Shown piece by piece: positions 1 through 8,118 of a stretch of 57,830 nucleotides of DNA (position 1 is the first letter of the stretch; every line of letters begins with the position of its first letter). The translations under genes and the position numbers were made by a program. The notes below the pieces were generated by a model that saw nothing but the letters and a program-made list of their open reading frames with translations, made no database searches and was not told the DNA's origin. Origin of the DNA: Bacteroidales bacterium (GTDB lineage: Bacteria; Bacteroidota; Bacteroidia; Bacteroidales; UBA4417); contig JADJHD010000035.1 of the NCBI GenBank assembly GCA_016707705.1, positions 1-57,830 of the forward strand, read 5' to 3'.

Positions 1-659
1 ACATCTTCAGGTTTTCCACCCCTGCGAAGAGGAATTTGCTCTGCCCAGGTCTTCTTTACTTCTTCTGGAAGTTTTGCGGTCATCTCGGTTTCAATAAATC
101 CGGGAGCGATAGCATTGCAACGAATATTTCTGGATCCAAGTTCCTGAGCAATTGACTTAGTAAAACCAATCAATCCAGCCTTTGATGCTGAGTAGTTTGA
201 TTGTCCTGCGTTTCCGCTTACACCAACAACAGAGCTCATATTAACGATAGAGCCGGCACGTTGTTTAAGCATATATTTCTGAACAGATTTTGTCAGGTTG
301 AACGCTGATTTAAGGTTAACCTTGATTACAAGATCCCAATCATTTTCGGTCATTCGCATCAGGAGGTTATCCCTGGTAATACCGGCGTTATTAATGAGGA
401 TATCAATTCTGCCAAATTCACGGGCAACCTCATCAACCATTTTCTCACTATCCTCGAATGAACTGGCATCGGAGGCATATCCAACGGCTTTGACGCCCAT
501 TGCATTCAATTCCTTTTCAGTTTCTTCCATCAATTCATCACGCCTGATATCGGTAAAGGCAATGTTGGCTCCTTCCATTGCAAAAGCAACAGCAATAGCC
601 TTCCCGATTCCTCTGGAGGCTCCGGTAATAAGCGCATTCTTTCCTTGTAATAGGCCCAT
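1..659 (-). CDS. fabG: 3-oxoacyl-ACP reductase FabG, 3' end cut by window edge
   Basis: Short-chain dehydrogenase/reductase that reduces 3-oxoacyl-ACP with NADPH in type II fatty acid synthesis (cytosol). About 219 residues are visible from ATG at 659-657; the C-terminus lies beyond base 1. Seen: Rossmann motif TGASRGIG at residues 12-19, NNAG at 90-93, catalytic-type N115, S142/S143, Y156 and K160 (YSASK). After that come the PGFIETEM segment and a region that normally contributes to tetramer contacts. The family is normally about 247 aa, so about 28 residues are missing. A TACCTTTG element about 100 bases upstream (759-766) is a plausible -7 box. SDR enzymes are easily mis-assigned to substrate; FabG is chosen because the N-terminus and the NNAGITRDNLLMRM stretch fit FabG closely. 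Confidence 0.93.
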   Translation of the reverse strand, partial: MGLLQGKNALITGASRGIGKAIAVAFAMEGANIAFTDIRRDELMEETEKELNAMGVKAVGYASDASSFEDSEKMVDEVAREFGRIDILINNAGITRDNLLMRMTENDWDLVIKVNLKSAFNLTKSVQKYMLKQRAGSIVNMSSVVGVSGNAGQSNYSASKAGLIGFTKSIAQELGSRNIRCNAIAPGFIETEMTAKLPEEVKKTWAEQIPLRRGGKPED

Positions 660-758
660 TTTTAAGGTGTATTGGTTAGGTTTTAATTTAAATGTTTCTT
701 TTCAACTATTTGAAATTTGCTCCGTATAAAAAAAGTAACCGGAAGCTAATTCCGGTTA

Positions 759-766
759 CAAAGGTA
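759..766 (-). promoter_or_regulatory. -7 element (TACCTTTG) upstream of fabG
   Basis: Minus-strand TACCTTTG matches the Bacteroidota -7 consensus TAnnTTTG, 100 bases upstream of the fabG start. No TTG is present at the normal 17-23 base spacing, so only the -7 half is supported. Confidence 0.35.
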
Positions 767-832
767 AGAATTCTGATTCAAATGGCTTATTCTGGCAAAT
801 TATGACCAAAATACCATCTGATTATTAATCAT

Positions 833-1966
833 TTAAGCCCATTTAACAAGATTAAAATCCTGACGATGCGGCAATAATGGATGTTTGGGTGTAATTCGGA
901 ATGCTATGTCAAATACACCTGAGCGGGTAGTTGTAACGGTGAAAGAATAAACTGCATTTTCACCTTCCATACGGTTCAGTTTCAGTTCATGGATAACCTG
1001 AGGTTCAATCATCTGATCATTTACCCTTTGTCCGGCAACAAACTCTATCATGAGATCATCAGGATTCACATCACCCAGTTTTAATACTACTTCTGAGGTT
1101 AGTGATTCCCCAAGGCTCATTGGAGAAACTGTGGAATTAGGCAACTCAACATGAACAATTTCAATACTTTCCCAATTTCTGAGCATTCTGATTTTCCATG
1201 ATGCCAGCTTCTTGGCAGCTGAATAATCATCGGCCTTCAGTTTTTCTGTTCTCTCGTATAGCTTATAATAGTACTGGGAGAAATAATCATCCAACTGCCT
1301 CTTCATGGTGAAGATAGGCGCTATTCCAGAGATTGTATTCTTGATGAAGGAAATCCATTTGCTTGAAAGACCTCGGTTGTCCTTTGCATAGAACATCGGA
1401 ATAATCTCATCTTCCAGAACATTATAGATAGTTTCACTATCCAGTTCATCCTGAAACTGCTGATTCGGGAAGGTCCTTTCCTCTTTTAGTGCCCAGCCAG
1501 CGTCAGGTCTGTAACCTTCTGCCCACCAGCCATCAAGTACACTGAAGTTGACAACTCCATTCATGATAGCTTTTTCACCACTGGTACCGGAAGCTTCAAG
1601 AGGACGGGTAGGTGTATTTAACCATATATCTACTCCCTGCACAAGTTTCTTGGCCATCTCCATTCCATAGTTGTCAAGGAAAATAACCTTACTGATAAAC
1701 TGTGGCATCCTTGACACCTCAATAATTCTCTTGATCAGGTCAGCTCCGGCTTTATCAGCGGGATGAGCCTTTCCTGCAAAGATGAGCTGGACAGGTTGTC
1801 CAGGCTTATTCAGAATTGCAGCCAGGCGATCAAGGTTAGAGAAAAGCAGATGAGCACGCTTATAGGTTGCAAAGCGGCGTGCAAACCCGATGGTAAGTGC
1901 ATTTTCATCCAGAGCTTCAACAGTCTGAATAACATTTTTAGGATTTTCCTTGTCCCATCGAATCCA
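833..1966 (-). CDS. Glycogen synthase-phosphorylase fusion, fragment 3 (phosphorylase C-terminal part)
   Basis: C-terminal third of one gene that begins at 5068. It is open from a stop at 1967-1969, but the first ordinary start codon in this frame is a GTG at 1717. The 83 codons upstream of that GTG clearly encode phosphorylase: LTIGFARRFATYKRAHLL, then FAGKAHPADKAG, then EASGTSGEKAIMNGV, then DGWWAEGY. These are hallmarks of the bacterial alpha-glucan phosphorylase subfamily; the EASGT...N region is where the PLP-phosphate and sugar-phosphate bind. The missing start shows this is a frameshift product and not a separate gene. The junction with fragment 2 lies near 1962-1972, where one base is extra or two are missing. 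The C-terminus (ending LVKWA) looks complete. Confidence 0.85.
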   Translation of the reverse strand, partial: WIRWDKENPKNVIQTVEALDENALTIGFARRFATYKRAHLLFSNLDRLAAILNKPGQPVQLIFAGKAHPADKAGADLIKRIIEVSRMPQFISKVIFLDNYGMEMAKKLVQGVDIWLNTPTRPLEASGTSGEKAIMNGVVNFSVLDGWWAEGYRPDAGWALKEERTFPNQQFQDELDSETIYNVLEDEIIPMFYAKDNRGLSSKWISFIKNTISGIAPIFTMKRQLDDYFSQYYYKLYERTEKLKADDYSAAKKLASWKIRMLRNWESIEIVHVELPNSTVSPMSLGESLTSEVVLKLGDVNPDDLMIEFVAGQRVNDQMIEPQVIHELKLNRMEGENAVYSFTVTTTRSGVFDIAFRITPKHPLLPHRQDFNLVKWA

Positions 1967-4577
1967 TCAACCGGTTGCAGATGAATTTTATAAGATCGGA
2001 CCTGAGTTCCTGGCGTATTTGCCAGATCTTCTCATCAGGAACGGTATGAATTTTCTGCCAATGGGCAGGATTAGACTGATCATTCAGAAATTCAGGTCCA
2101 AACTGGCTTTCATAGAGGTATCTCCATTTTGGTGAAGCCCAGGTTGGATAATGTACTCCATTGGTTACATATCCAATGTGGAGTTCCTTTTCGAAGAACC
2201 CACGATACATATTGGTGAACATTTCCCGGGTAACCCTTCCATGAATCTGGCTTACACCATTCATTTCCTGCGACAACTTTGCCGCGAGTACGCTCATTGA
2301 GAATTTCTCATCCTGCTTGTCCTCAACATATCTGCCGAGGTTCATAAATGCATTCCACGTCAGATTAAGCCTGTCAGCATAATGTGAAATATATGCCCTT
2401 AGCATATCTTCAGGGAACGCGTCATGTCCTGCAGGAACAGGAGTATGTGTAGTAAATAATGTAGATGAACGAACTATTTCAATTGCCTGATTAAAGGAGA
2501 ATTGCTTGTCGGCGACAAAATTATGAAGGCGTTCAATGCCTATGAAAGCAGCATGACCTTCATTGCAATGATAAATATCAGGATCGGCACCAAGCAGATT
2601 CAGCATTCTGATTCCACCAACTCCAAGCAACAATTCCTGTTTGAATCTCATTTCAAGATCACCACCATAAAGCTGATGAGTTATTGCGCGGTCGGCTTCG
2701 CGATTCTCTTCAATATCTGCATCCAGTAAATAAAGGGGAATCCTTCCTACATCCACTCTCCAAACCTTTGCAATAAGATTCCTTCCCGGAAGTGCAACAC
2801 TGATCTGCAACCATTCATCATTTTCATTCCTGACAGGCTTGATAGGAAGATGGTTGAAACGTTGAGGGAAATACTGAGGAATCTGCTCACCATACATTGA
2901 AAGGCTCTGTTTAAAGTAGCCATAACGGTATAGCAATCCAACTCCAATCATATCGGTATTGGAATCAGAAGCCTGCTTGAGGTAATCACCTGCAAGTACT
3001 CCCAATCCACCAGAATAGATCTGAAGTGAATCATGAAGACCGTACTCCATGCTGAAATAGGCAATACGTGGACGAGGCCTTGATTCACCCTGTTCCATGT
3101 ATTCTTTAAATCTGGCATACACAGAGGCCAGTTTCGACATGAAAGCCTCATTCTTTTCAAGTCGGCGTAATTGCTGAAGTGAAAGTGATTCGAGTTGGAA
3201 TACAGGATTTTGATCTGCTGTATCAGCTTGTTCAGGATCAATCATCCTGAATAATTCCTTTGCATCTGTGTTCCAGCACCACCATAGATTTCTTGAAATT
3301 TCAACAAGGCCTGCAAGTGATTCCGGATATGATTGACGAATGAGAACCTTCTTCCATTCAGGGTGTGCATGTTTCTTGCCGTTCAGGCTATTGATTGTTT
3401 CAACATGAATTTTGTCCCTGAATAAATCTGAGCGGTTCTGAACTTTATTGAGAGCAACAGAATATGCTTCAAAATAATGAATCTGCAAATTGCTCCATAG
3501 TGCAGTTCGTGCTACAGAAATAGCACTCTGAGCCAGTTCAGCCCTTCTGCTCTCCGACATTTTCTCGAATTTCAGAATAGTCTGAGCTATCTGACCAACC
3601 ACCTTATCCTGGTTATCGTCGTTACGATCAATTACAGTAACGCTGGTATCCTTGAAATTATTCCTGATCCACAATCCAAATCCTGCCAGGGTTGTAGTAA
3701 GAGTAGGTACTCCAAAAGCAAGGCTTTCAAGAGGAGTATAGCCCCAAGGCTCGTAATAGGAAGGAAAAACTGACAGGTCGAATCCCGGAAGCAGATCGTA
3801 GTATGGCATATCAAATACGCCATCGCTGCCGTTCAGATAGCTGGGAACGAAGATTACCTTAACCTTGTCGCCAACACCATTGAACAACTGCTTTTCGCGG
3901 AGGCGATGGAGAATTGGATCAAAATCAGCTTCAAAGAGTCCGTGAGTCAGGTACTGACCAGAAAGTGAAGGGTTATCCTTAGCATCATTCAGTCTTTCAA
4001 GGATTCCCTGAACAGGACCTGAATGATTTGCAGGAATAGTAATGAATGCAGCTACAGGATAAGTAAGACGCTGATCATGATTAAGTTCAGCCAGGGCATC
4101 GATAAATACATCAATTCCCTTATTCCTGAACTCATACCTTCCACTGTTAATAAGTAAAAGAGTGTCAGCCGGAAGCACCTCTCCCATTACTGCCTGAGCT
4201 ACTGACAATAGCTTTTCCCTTGATAGCTGGCGCTTTTCGGTCAGGTCTGCATCATTAGGGATCAGATCATCATTAAAACCGTTTGGTGTAACAATATCAG
4301 TATCTCTGCCAAGGAACTGCCTGCATTCTTCGGATGTGAGTCCGCTTACAGTTGTGAAGGCATCACTCTCCAATGCTGCCAGAGCCTCCAGAGAGTGCTT
4401 AGCCTTAACATTGAAACGATTAGCCATTGCATCCCCGTTATATTCGCTGAAATGGCTGTATAGGGGAAGGTTGTTTCCCGCAATGCATCTGCCAACAACT
4501 GTGGCATGTGTTGTGAATATACATCCAACTTGAGGAACCCTATCCTTCAAATACAGAACACACTGCCAGTCATCCAC
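1938..4577 (-). CDS. Glycogen synthase-phosphorylase fusion, fragment 2 (synthase C-terminal half plus most of phosphorylase)
   Basis: Central part of the fusion. Its first ~360 residues finish the GT3 glycogen synthase domain: TTHATVVGR, then LINSGRYEFRNKGIDVF, then SYYEPWGYTPLESLAFGVP, the last being the C-terminal nucleotide-sugar site of GT3 enzymes. A linker around HPEWKKVLI leads into GT35 alpha-glucan phosphorylase: LAGLVEISRNLWWCWN, YFSMEYGLHDSLQIYSGGLG, LLYRYGYF, CNEGHAAF and TTHTPVPAGHD. The last ~11 residues (MDSMGQGKS and neighbours) are read out of frame. At the 5' side the overlap with fragment 1 shows one missing base near 4570: restoring one G converts the junction into the family-like MTGSGVLYLKD. 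Confidence 0.88.
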   Translation of the reverse strand: MDDWQCVLYLKDRVPQVGCIFTTHATVVGRCIAGNNLPLYSHFSEYNGDAMANRFNVKAKHSLEALAALESDAFTTVSGLTSEECRQFLGRDTDIVTPNGFNDDLIPNDADLTEKRQLSREKLLSVAQAVMGEVLPADTLLLINSGRYEFRNKGIDVFIDALAELNHDQRLTYPVAAFITIPANHSGPVQGILERLNDAKDNPSLSGQYLTHGLFEADFDPILHRLREKQLFNGVGDKVKVIFVPSYLNGSDGVFDMPYYDLLPGFDLSVFPSYYEPWGYTPLESLAFGVPTLTTTLAGFGLWIRNNFKDTSVTVIDRNDDNQDKVVGQIAQTILKFEKMSESRRAELAQSAISVARTALWSNLQIHYFEAYSVALNKVQNRSDLFRDKIHVETINSLNGKKHAHPEWKKVLIRQSYPESLAGLVEISRNLWWCWNTDAKELFRMIDPEQADTADQNPVFQLESLSLQQLRRLEKNEAFMSKLASVYARFKEYMEQGESRPRPRIAYFSMEYGLHDSLQIYSGGLGVLAGDYLKQASDSNTDMIGVGLLYRYGYFKQSLSMYGEQIPQYFPQRFNHLPIKPVRNENDEWLQISVALPGRNLIAKVWRVDVGRIPLYLLDADIEENREADRAITHQLYGGDLEMRFKQELLLGVGGIRMLNLLGADPDIYHCNEGHAAFIGIERLHNFVADKQFSFNQAIEIVRSSTLFTTHTPVPAGHDAFPEDMLRAYISHYADRLNLTWNAFMNLGRYVEDKQDEKFSMSVLAAKLSQEMNGVSQIHGRVTREMFTNMYRGFFEKELHIGYVTNGVHYPTWASPKWRYLYESQFGPEFLNDQSNPAHWQKIHTVPDEKIWQIRQELRSDLIKFICNRLMDSMGQGKS

Positions 4578-5068
4578 TCATGGAACTGGGCAACAATCTT
4601 GTCCTCAGCTGTAAGATTTTGATTATAGTAACTTTCGATGATTCTACCGGCAGCATATCCGAACAACATTGGCTCGAGATAATCCCAACTTCCGGTAATA
4701 CTGTCGAGTTTGTATTTTTCCCAGAATTCAGCAAGAATTTTATCCTTCAGGGGGATAAACATAGTAAAGTCAACAAGGATAACAATTGGGTTGCCCTTGA
4801 TGTTCCACCTTCCTATTTTGAATCTTAATCCGTCAGCTTCAGCCCTTTCCCTCCAACCACGGAGGAGGCTGCGATCTTCAGTAAAATCAGGATTTTCCCT
4901 GGTTTCTTTCCACACATCAGGGCCTATCAGGATATAATTATCATGAAGATCGCGCTGAATTCCCTGTGCTTTAGTGGATATTACTGTATAGATACCTCCT
5001 ACCTTATTACAAACTTCCCAACTGACTTCGAATATATAATCTGGTTTAACTAGTTTCTTTTCGCTCAT
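4547..5068 (-). CDS. Glycogen synthase-phosphorylase fusion, fragment 1 (GT3 glycogen synthase N-terminus)
   Basis: 5' end of a gene that, with both frameshifts repaired, would run 5068-833 and encode about 1411 residues. The glycogen synthase half elongates alpha-1,4-glucan from a nucleotide sugar and the phosphorylase half releases glucose-1-phosphate; both act on cytosolic glycogen. Seen here: FEVSWEVCNKVGGIYTVI at residues 13-30, the GT3 donor-binding KxGGI element, and FHEWM near residue 163. The last residues (SVFCI) are past the frameshift. The start ATG at 5068 is preceded by a possible -7 box at 5163-5170 and sits downstream of the terminator of the debranching-GT4-GH57 operon, so it probably has its own promoter. 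Fused GT3-GT35 proteins of about 1400 aa occur in Bacteroidota, which supports a single gene. Whether the breaks are real or sequencing error cannot be told here. Confidence 0.88.
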   Translation of the reverse strand: MSEKKLVKPDYIFEVSWEVCNKVGGIYTVISTKAQGIQRDLHDNYILIGPDVWKETRENPDFTEDRSLLRGWRERAEADGLRFKIGRWNIKGNPIVILVDFTMFIPLKDKILAEFWEKYKLDSITGSWDYLEPMLFGYAAGRIIESYYNQNLTAEDKIVAQFHEWMTGSVFCI

Positions 5069-5162
5069 AATTATTTTTTAGTAAGCAACTTATGCCATGA
5101 ATTACTTCATTCTTAACATTTATTAATCTACCTGATGAGGTAAAGTAACTCTTTTGGCGGGC

Positions 5163-5170
5163 CAAAAGTA
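5163..5170 (-). promoter_or_regulatory. -7 element (TACTTTTG) for the glycogen synthase-phosphorylase gene
   Basis: Minus-strand TACTTTTG fits TAnnTTTG and lies 95 bases upstream of the start at 5068, in the 347-base gap after the preceding operon's terminator. No clear TTG at -33. Confidence 0.35.
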
Positions 5171-5367
5171 AAAAAAATTAGAAAGATGGGGCCATGATTA
5201 TTTCCCCCTACTTTCATTGATAAGAATCATGACAAAACGGCGGTTTTATTATTGGTAAGCTATGACTGGAAAGGGCAAGCAAGTAACAGCAGATTACAGA
5301 CAAACCACATTCAACCAGACAATACAATCACATAACTGATTGATTAAATGCACATTAAGGTTTATTC

Positions 5368-5401
5368 AAAAAATCCAAAGAATGACATCTTTGGATTTTT
5401 T
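5368..5401 (-). terminator. Rho-independent terminator after the GH57 gene
   Basis: Perfect 14-bp inverted repeat (5368-5381 with 5388-5401) around a 6-base loop. On the minus strand the stem ends in TTTTTT. It lies 15 bases after the GH57 stop codon and closes the debranching enzyme-GT4-GH57 operon. The stem is AT-rich except for a CCAAAG/CTTTGG core. Confidence 0.8.
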
Positions 5402-5415
5402 CGAATATTGAACTT

Positions 5416-6807
5416 CTATTTAGCTTTTCCGGGTTTTGCAGTGACAGCTTTAACTTTTGCCGCCTTTGCCTTTACCGGCTTCTTCTTAACCGGATTGGAA
5501 GGCTTTGCAGGAGCAGATTCAACTTTGGCTGTCTTCGCCACTACAGGAGATTTCCTGCGTATTTCCTTTACCGGCGCCACTTTTGGGATTTCAGCTGATT
5601 TAATTGAAATGCCTTTAGTATCAGCGTAAGTCTTGACTCTAATGAGGAAATCTGACATCACATTCATGTAATTCAGGAAGGCCTCATATGGAGTGGTGTA
5701 TGGGTTGAAGTAGTTATGAACAGCCCCGTCGCTGAACCACTTGGTGCACATATAGTAGAAGTGATCACTGGCCTGTAGGTAATGCCAGTCAGCAAGCAGT
5801 TCAGGGTCATCGCATTGAGCAATGATGTGCGTAATATCATACAAACTTCCTATTGCTTCATCCTGAAGATCATTTCCAATCCATGCAGTCAGGTCGCGCT
5901 CTTCATCAGCCCATGAGATGGCATGAGGCACATTTAGTCCGGCAACAGGCTGAAGATTTGAAGCAGCTTCGGATGGAGTTACCATCTTCCACTTTCCGGA
6001 TTTAATAACGTTAGCTGGAAGTGCAGCGAGGAACTGGAAAATTCCTGTATCAGCGCGCTGGTGTTCTCCAAATGTTTCATAATCCATGAAGAGATTCACA
6101 ATTTCCTGCTTTTTGTCCACAGCGTTCAGCCACCCCATATATTTCTCAGCGGTAAGAGGCCATTCGCTCCAGTCTCTTTGGGAGAACCTGAAGGCAATGT
6201 CATCGCTTAACTGGTAGTTCCTCAGCAGTATTTTCAATCTCTCCTGGGAAGCGCTGCAATACAGGAAATTAGGGCTCTTCCAACCCAGAACCTGTTTAGC
6301 GCCTTCTGTTAACATAGTACTGAATCCCAGGTCATAAACCTGATTGGCTATATCGTTTGAATAAATAAGCTCAGTATTGCGGAATGTAACCGGGCGCTGA
6401 CCAAAAAGGCGTTCAATAGCATCAGAATGCTCTTTCACCTGCCTCTTGAATTCATCGGGACTGTAGATAGATGCAAGGGAATGAGAATAAGTTTCACCGA
6501 GAAACTCAACATTGCCGGTAGCTGCAAGTTTTGCAAAGCTTTCAATTACTTCCGGAACATATTTCTGAAACTGTTCCAAAGCGGTGCCTGAAATGCTAAA
6601 TGACACCTTAACTGCTGATCCATATTCCTTGATAAGATTCAGCAATACCTGATTTGCAGGAAGATAGCAATTATTGGCGATTCTCCTGACAATATGCCGG
6701 TTGAGATAATCATCATAATAGTAATGATCAGAACCAATATCAAAGAAACGGTAGGTTCGAAGCCTGAAAGGCTGATGGATCTGGAAGTAAAGGCACAAAG
6801 ACTTCAT
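5416..6807 (-). CDS. GH57 family alpha-amylase-like glucanohydrolase with a basic C-terminal tail
   Basis: Retaining GH57 glycoside hydrolase acting on alpha-glucans; with its neighbours it probably trims glycogen or maltodextrin inside the cell (no signal peptide). Seen: N-terminal IHQPFR (H11, motif 1), GETYSHS near 104-110, NTELIYSND with E146 as the likely nucleophile, and MDYETFGEH with D242 as the likely acid/base. The catalytic barrel ends near residue 400. The last ~60 residues are low-complexity, rich in Lys, Ala, Pro and Val (for example KPVKAKAAKVKAVTAK), resembling a histone-H1-like tail; this is unusual for an amylase. The gene starts 24 bases after the GT4 gene and is the last of the operon. 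Exact specificity (hydrolase or transferase) cannot be read. Confidence 0.88.
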   Translation of the reverse strand: MKSLCLYFQIHQPFRLRTYRFFDIGSDHYYYDDYLNRHIVRRIANNCYLPANQVLLNLIKEYGSAVKVSFSISGTALEQFQKYVPEVIESFAKLAATGNVEFLGETYSHSLASIYSPDEFKRQVKEHSDAIERLFGQRPVTFRNTELIYSNDIANQVYDLGFSTMLTEGAKQVLGWKSPNFLYCSASQERLKILLRNYQLSDDIAFRFSQRDWSEWPLTAEKYMGWLNAVDKKQEIVNLFMDYETFGEHQRADTGIFQFLAALPANVIKSGKWKMVTPSEAASNLQPVAGLNVPHAISWADEERDLTAWIGNDLQDEAIGSLYDITHIIAQCDDPELLADWHYLQASDHFYYMCTKWFSDGAVHNYFNPYTTPYEAFLNYMNVMSDFLIRVKTYADTKGISIKSAEIPKVAPVKEIRRKSPVVAKTAKVESAPAKPSNPVKKKPVKAKAAKVKAVTAKPGKAK

Positions 6808-6831
6808 AAATATAAATGCTTGGGCTAATGG

Positions 6832-8118
6832 TTAAATACTCAAGGTTGAACGATATACATCTGCAATTTTACCGGCAGCTTCTTCCCACTTTAGTCCATC
6901 AACTTCCTCTGTTCCATATGTTTGGAACATTTTGGTCATTGATTTATAATGTAGCAGACCGTAAATAGCATCTGCCATGGCATCTATATCCCAAAAGTCG
7001 ACCTTCATTACATGATTGAGGACTTCAGCCACACCAGACTGCTTTGAAATAACAACAGGAACATTGGAGCGCATAGCTTCAAGAGGAGAAATACCAAAAG
7101 GTTCAGACACTGATGGCATAACATATACATCACTCAGGGCAAACATTTTATCAACGTTTTCACCTTTCAGGAATCCTGTGAAATGGAATTTGGTAGATAT
7201 TTTCAGCTGAGCAACACGACGAATCATTTTCTCCATCAGATCGCCGGTTCCAGCCATTACAAAACGAACATTGGGATCACGTTCGAGGACTTTCTTGGCA
7301 GCCTCGATGAAATATTCAGGTCCTTTTTGGAAGGTAATCCTCCCAAGGAATGTAACTACCTTTTCATCAACTGTTTTTTGCAAACCTTCTATTTCGCGCT
7401 TGTCGGAAGGTTCAACGGCATTATGTACAGTGATGACCTTGGCAGGATCAATACCATAGCGTTCAATGACTATATTTCTGGTAAGGTTGCTAACGGTAAT
7501 AACCCGGTCAGCTTCTTCCATACCTTTTCGTTCAATATCGAATACATTTGAGTTCACATTCTCTCCGGAACGATCGAACTCAGTAGCATGCATATGGACG
7601 ATGAGAGGTTTGCCACTGATTTTCTTGGCAGCAATACCAGCAGGATAGGTAAGCCAGTCATGGGCATGAATAACATCAAATTCGTTAGCAGAAGCAATTG
7701 CTGAGCCAACAAGAGCGTATCTTGACACTTCAGCCATCAAATCATGACCATATTTACCTGAAAACTGAAAACGCTCCTTGAATACTGGATTCAGTTGAAG
7801 CTCCTGGCTAACAGTATTTTCCTGGACCATTTCTTCAAATTCTGAAGGTCCGACATATGGAATCAGGTTGGAACCTATTTCCATAAAGGTAATCTGATTC
7901 CAGTACTCCCTGTATATTGGATCATTCATCCAAACCGGGACATCACTGGCATTAACAAGTCTTACAGCTTCCTCACTTTCGTCGCCATAAGCCTTGGGTA
8001 CAACAAAAATTACATCCACACCCTGCTTCATCAGACCTTTTGTCATTCCGAAACAAGCTGTGCCTAATCCACCTGTGATATGGGGAGGAAACTCCCAGCC
8101 AAACATCAGTACTTTCAT
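6832..8118 (-). CDS. GT4 family glycosyltransferase (glycogen/alpha-glucan associated)
   Basis: GT-B fold retaining glycosyltransferase. Seen: GWEFPPHITGGLG near the N-terminus (acceptor/donor glycine-rich loop), HAHDWLTYPAG in the middle, GRITFQKGPEYF starting the C-terminal Rossmann domain, and the E-x7-E pair at E339/E347 (SEPFGISPLEA). There is no signal peptide or membrane segment, so it is cytosolic. Its start ATG (8118-8116) directly abuts the stop of the debranching enzyme gene (8121-8119), so the two are translationally coupled. The order debranching enzyme - GT4 - GH57 is a recurrent glycogen/maltodextrin cluster in Bacteroidales, which favours a glucosyltransferase building or reshaping alpha-glucan over a cell-wall sugar role. 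Confidence 0.87.
   Translation of the reverse strand: MKVLMFGWEFPPHITGGLGTACFGMTKGLMKQGVDVIFVVPKAYGDESEEAVRLVNASDVPVWMNDPIYREYWNQITFMEIGSNLIPYVGPSEFEEMVQENTVSQELQLNPVFKERFQFSGKYGHDLMAEVSRYALVGSAIASANEFDVIHAHDWLTYPAGIAAKKISGKPLIVHMHATEFDRSGENVNSNVFDIERKGMEEADRVITVSNLTRNIVIERYGIDPAKVITVHNAVEPSDKREIEGLQKTVDEKVVTFLGRITFQKGPEYFIEAAKKVLERDPNVRFVMAGTGDLMEKMIRRVAQLKISTKFHFTGFLKGENVDKMFALSDVYVMPSVSEPFGISPLEAMRSNVPVVISKQSGVAEVLNHVMKVDFWDIDAMADAIYGLLHYKSMTKMFQTYGTEEVDGLKWEEAAGKIADVYRSTLSI

Noticed and set aside
298..729. 143-codon plus-strand frame
   Set aside because: Antisense to fabG, whose motifs are clear on the minus strand.
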